A stretch of 64,000 nucleotides of DNA from positions 3,658,001 to 3,722,000 of the forward strand of contig NZ_CP048814.1 of the NCBI RefSeq assembly GCF_014217785.1. The letters are read 5' to 3'. This DNA comes from Rhodococcus triatomae. GTDB taxonomy: Bacteria; Actinomycetota; Actinomycetes; Mycobacteriales; Mycobacteriaceae. A model generated the notes under the pieces. It ran no database searches and was not told the origin of the DNA. It was given only the letters and a program-made list of their open reading frames with translations. The position numbers and the translations under genes were made by a program. Shown here piece by piece: positions 61,328 to 64,000 of the stretch (its first letter is position 1; each line of letters starts with the position of its first letter).

Positions 61328-63786
61328 AGCGGCTCGCGATCGCCCAGGTACGGGCGCACGCGGGGCGCTATCTGGCATCGGTTCTCGCCGTGGTGATCGC
61401 CGTGGCGTTCCTGGTGGCGACGGCGGTCCTCGGAGCGACCAGCCGCGCGAGTGTGACCGAATCCCTTGCGGCACAGTACGCGGCGACGGATGTCGTCGTC
61501 GGCGGTGACGACACGGCCGCTCTCGTCGGGGCCGAGGAGGTGGCCGCACTTCCCGGCGTCGCTGCTGTCGCCGAGGACGTCGAGGCGCCGGTGCGTGTCG
61601 CCCGGACGGGGGCGGACCGGGCGTACGGGCAGGCCGTGTCGCTGGCGGGCGAGAACGTCCTGCGCTGGCAGCGGCTCGAGTCGGGACGGTTCCCGGCTGC
61701 AGCGGGTGAGGTGGCCGTGGGTTCGGGGCACGACATCGCCGTCGGCACCGAGCTGACGGTGCTGCCGGCGAGTGCATCCGCGGCGGACCCCGCGGGCAGC
61801 ACCGTGCGTGTGGTCGGCGTGGTCGACCTGTCGGGCACCGCCCAGCGACTCGACGGACTCACGGTGTACGCGCCCGTCGACGTGGTCCGTGACTGGTCCG
61901 GGGGTGCGGCGGGACACCTGCGGATCGCGGGGGACGGCTCCCGCTCGATTCCGCAGCTCCTGGACGACGTGCGCGCTGCCGTGCCGGACGGGACGACGGT
62001 GGCGACCGGCACCGAGGCCGCGGACGCGGCGGCCGGTCGATTCCTCGGCGGGGCGGACCTCCTGCGCAACGTGCTCCTGGCCTTCGGGGCGATCGCGGCA
62101 GTGGTGGCGGTACTGGTGATTGCCAACACGTTCGCCGTCCTGCTGGCTGCCCGCACGCGGGAGCTGGCGCTGCTGAGGTGTGTCGGTGCGACCGCGACGC
62201 AGGTGCGCCGGTCACTCCGGATCGAGGCGGCGGTCGTCGGTGTCGTGGCCTCGGCTCTCGGTGTGCTGGCCGGTATCGGCCTGGCCTGGGCGGTCACCGT
62301 GCTCGCCACCACCCTCGACGCGCCGATTCCGTTGTCCACCCTGAGGGTCGGCGGGGCGACCGTGGCTGCCGGTGTCGCCGTCGGAATCCTCATGACACTG
62401 ATCGCCGCGTCCGCGCCGGGACGGGCGGCGACCCGGGTGGCGCCACTCGCTGCGCTGCACCCCGCGGAATCGACACCCGAATCCGCACACACCTCGTCGG
62501 CTCGGCGGATCGTCGGCGTGCTGGTACTCGTGGCCGGTGTCGGCGCGACGATTCTCGGAGTGAGAGGCGAGAACGTCCTCGTCGCGTGTGCGGGTGGGCT
62601 GGCGTCGTTCCTCGGGGTGGTTCTCCTGATCCAGCGGATCGTCCCGGTACTGCTGGGCCGGACCGGAAGCGTGCTCGCGCGGATCGGCGGTCCGGTAGGG
62701 GCGCTGGCGGCGGGCAATTCTCGGCGTCACCCACGCCGCACGTCGGCGACCGCCACCGCCCTGCTCATCGGCATCGCGTTGACCAGCACGCTGGTGGTGG
62801 GCATCGGCACCGTGAAGGCGGCAGCGCCGTCCGCGCTGGACGAGCAGTTCCCCTTCGACGTCGGTGTGAGCAGTGTCGGGGACGCCGGGTTGCCCGCCGA
62901 CCTGCCGGAGCATCTCGGCGAGGTCGACGGCGTCGCCGCGGTCGCCGTGCTCGACGCGGCGGAGGTCACCACCGGTGACGGTGCCGTGGTGGCAGCGCGA
63001 GGGGTCGAACCGTCGGAACTGGCTCGTGTCGCACGGGTCGACCTGACACTCCCGGAACCCGGTCGGATGGTGCTCGCCGATGCGGACATCGCGGAGCTGG
63101 GGACCGCCGACGGTGCCTCGCTGACGGTGCACGGCAGCGCCGGAGAACGCACTCTCGTGGTCGTGCGGGCCGCTGCCGATCAGCCGCCGCTGCTGACGGT
63201 CTCCGACCTGCGTGCGCTGGCGGACACGGTGTGGACGGATTCCGCGTGGCTCCGACTCGACGAGTCGTTGCCGGACCGCGAGCAGGGTGCCGCCGTCGAC
63301 CGGATCGGTGAGCTCGCGCAGGAGCTCGCTCCGGCGAGCGAGGTGACCGGAGTTCTCCGGATGCGCGCCACGATGGAGACGATTCTCGACACGATGCTCC
63401 TGGTGGTCGGCGGGCTGCTGTCGGTGGCCGTACTCATCGCGCTGATCGGCGTCGGCAACACCATGGCGCTGTCGGTGGTGGAGCGCCGCCGCGAATCCGG
63501 ACTGCTCCGGGCCCTGGGCCTCACCCGGGGTGGCCTGCGGGCACTGCTGCTGTGGGAGGCAGTCCTCGTGTCGTCGGTCGCCGCCGTCCTCGGGGTCGGT
63601 TTCGGGCTGGTGTTCGGCGTGGCAGGTACCGCGTCGGTGTTCGGTACCGAGCACGTGGCACTCGGGGCGGTGCCGTGGCTGCAGTTGGTGGCCATCGTCC
63701 TTGCCGGAGGCGGCTGTGGGCTCGTCGCCTCCCTGCTCCCGGCCGGGAGAGCGGCGCAGACGCCGCCGGTGGCGGCCATCGGCTGA
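61324..63786 (+). CDS. FtsX-like ABC transporter permease
   Basis: 820-aa permease with a duplicated FtsX layout: helix 1 near 17-38, a large extracytoplasmic domain, three helices around 245-370, two central helices, a second extracytoplasmic domain and a last helix triplet ending near 815. The GNTMALSVVERRRESGLLRALGLTRGGLR segment is the typical cytoplasmic coupling region (in pieces MALSVVERRRESGLLRALGL). Such pumps transmit force or export peptides, lipids or antibiotics. It is paired with the ATPase upstream; the LuxR two-component system before it may respond to the same compound. Confidence 0.9.
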   Translation: MKRLAIAQVRAHAGRYLASVLAVVIAVAFLVATAVLGATSRASVTESLAAQYAATDVVVGGDDTAALVGAEEVAALPGVAAVAEDVEAPVRVARTGADRAYGQAVSLAGENVLRWQRLESGRFPAAAGEVAVGSGHDIAVGTELTVLPASASAADPAGSTVRVVGVVDLSGTAQRLDGLTVYAPVDVVRDWSGGAAGHLRIAGDGSRSIPQLLDDVRAAVPDGTTVATGTEAADAAAGRFLGGADLLRNVLLAFGAIAAVVAVLVIANTFAVLLAARTRELALLRCVGATATQVRRSLRIEAAVVGVVASALGVLAGIGLAWAVTVLATTLDAPIPLSTLRVGGATVAAGVAVGILMTLIAASAPGRAATRVAPLAALHPAESTPESAHTSSARRIVGVLVLVAGVGATILGVRGENVLVACAGGLASFLGVVLLIQRIVPVLLGRTGSVLARIGGPVGALAAGNSRRHPRRTSATATALLIGIALTSTLVVGIGTVKAAAPSALDEQFPFDVGVSSVGDAGLPADLPEHLGEVDGVAAVAVLDAAEVTTGDGAVVAARGVEPSELARVARVDLTLPEPGRMVLADADIAELGTADGASLTVHGSAGERTLVVVRAAADQPPLLTVSDLRALADTVWTDSAWLRLDESLPDREQGAAVDRIGELAQELAPASEVTGVLRMRATMETILDTMLLVVGGLLSVAVLIALIGVGNTMALSVVERRRESGLLRALGLTRGGLRALLLWEAVLVSSVAAVLGVGFGLVFGVAGTASVFGTEHVALGAVPWLQLVAIVLAGGGCGLVASLLPAGRAAQTPPVAAIG

Positions 63787-63798
63787 CCCGCCTCGGGA

Positions 63799-63829
63799 AA
63801 GGTCACCCGGCGAGTTGCCGGGTGACCTT
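63799..63829. terminator. Bidirectional terminator between the permease and the TIGR03089-type gene
   Basis: AAGGTCACCCGGC and GCCGGGTGACCTT are perfect 13-bp arms around GAGTT, 13 bases after the permease stop. The last codons and the stop (63803-63805) of the convergent gene are part of the stem. Confidence 0.8.
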
Positions 63830-64000
63830 CTCGGATTCGACCCGGCGGGTCTGGTCGGCAGGATGGGCCACCTGCACCAGTGACGCACCCGCCGCCAGGA
63901 CGGCCAGCAGATTCGTCACCACCGCTTCCGGGGTGTCCCACGCCGCCGTCGACAGAACCCGGTCCGTCGGCGTCAGTCCCAGGCGCTGCGCCTCGGCAGC
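63803..64000 (-). CDS. TIGR03089-type protein, C-terminal fragment (truncated by window edge)
   Basis: The last 65 codons of a minus-strand gene whose start is outside the window. The fragment LGLTPTDRVLSTAAWDTP followed by LLAVLAAGASLVQVAHP is the usual end of the TIGR03089 proteins, AMP-binding-like proteins of actinomycetes (Rv3268 by position) of unknown activity. The gene ends inside a terminator hairpin. Frame and stop are clear; the family name rests on a short stretch. Confidence 0.65.
   Translation of the reverse strand, partial: AAEAQRLGLTPTDRVLSTAAWDTPEAVVTNLLAVLAAGASLVQVAHPADQTRRVESEKVTRQLAG

Noticed and set aside
1..64000. tRNA, rRNA, insertion sequence, prophage or integrated plasmid
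   Set aside because: No tRNA-like cloverleaf with CCA context, transposase, integrase or terminal inverted repeats were recognised. Gene order is that of a conserved chromosomal backbone with local insertions.

Overview
The window is 64 kb of high-GC chromosome from a mycolic-acid actinomycete (Mycobacteriales), most likely a Rhodococcus or close relative. The evidence is the GC-rich codon use, many GTG starts, four-base ATGA/GTGA overlaps between genes, and a gene order that follows, from memory, the M. tuberculosis H37Rv block from about Rv3330 (dacB1) down to Rv3268. That block includes sdhCDAB, cdd-deoA-add, upp, pmmB-deoD, amiB1-amiA1, lpdA, glpD2, nei, lhr, pcd-Rv3292, lrpA-lat, accA3, sufE-sseA, maf, accE5-accD5, birA, Rv3278c, Rv3277 and purK-purE. 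I see no rRNA, tRNA, CRISPR array, insertion sequence, integrase or phage gene, and no gene-free stretch longer than 300 bases.

Layout. 1-2200: end of a lipase-like gene and a D,D-carboxypeptidase. 2204-5591: succinate dehydrogenase operon, divergent from 5868-8682 nucleoside salvage (cytidine deaminase, thymidine phosphorylase, adenosine deaminase). 8804-12273: a conserved gene of unknown function, then a four-gene overlapping operon that looks like type VII secretion substrates (EspC-like, a WXG/NlpC-P60 fusion, two YbaB/EspL-like proteins). 12396-15397: upp, a phosphohexo/pentomutase and purine nucleoside phosphorylase, completing salvage. 15418-20058: crotonase, two M20 amidohydrolases, nitrate transporter. 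20215-27809: gamma-glutamylcyclotransferase-like protein, LpdA quinone reductase, an aminoadipate-type aminotransferase, glpK/glpD. 27823-33180: DNA repair (nei, lhr). 33263-38775: lysine catabolism (pcd-hglS divergent from lrp-lat-phosphatase). 38739-39903: three small genes. 40032-53342: acyl-CoA carboxylase genes (accA3, accE, accD5) and their biotin ligase. Inside this stretch an accessory cluster of three PapA-like acyltransferases wraps around sseA-sufE and faces a 14-helix MFS exporter. 53405-60456: PH-domain protein, OmpR-type two-component pair, GtrA protein, purK-purE, and a LiaRS-like pair. 60557-63786: MacB-type ABC transporter. 63803-64000: start-less end of a TIGR03089-type gene.

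How it works together. The lysine set can be read as a whole pathway: lysine to piperideine-6-carboxylate (Lat), to 2-aminoadipate (Pcd), to 2-oxoadipate (candidate aminotransferase at 22527-23744), to D-2-hydroxyglutarate (HglS, DUF1338 family), under a divergent Lrp regulator. AccA3 needs biotin attached by BirA and pairs with AccD5/AccE to make the methylmalonyl/malonyl-CoA used for the branched and mycolic lipids on which PapA-type enzymes act. Nucleoside salvage genes around the window feed ribose-1-phosphate to the PmmB-like mutase.

Three window-wide sequence patterns stand out. At least ten genes carry a TAnnnT hexamer 6-7 bases before the start codon, the mark of leaderless transcripts. 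Short tandem repeats cover or abut the stop codons of several genes, mostly minus-strand ones. A candidate IdeR/DtxR iron box lies in the sdhC-cdd divergent region. The accessory parts most likely to hold undescribed biology are the esp-like operon (10132-12273) and the PapA-like cluster (41963-49725).
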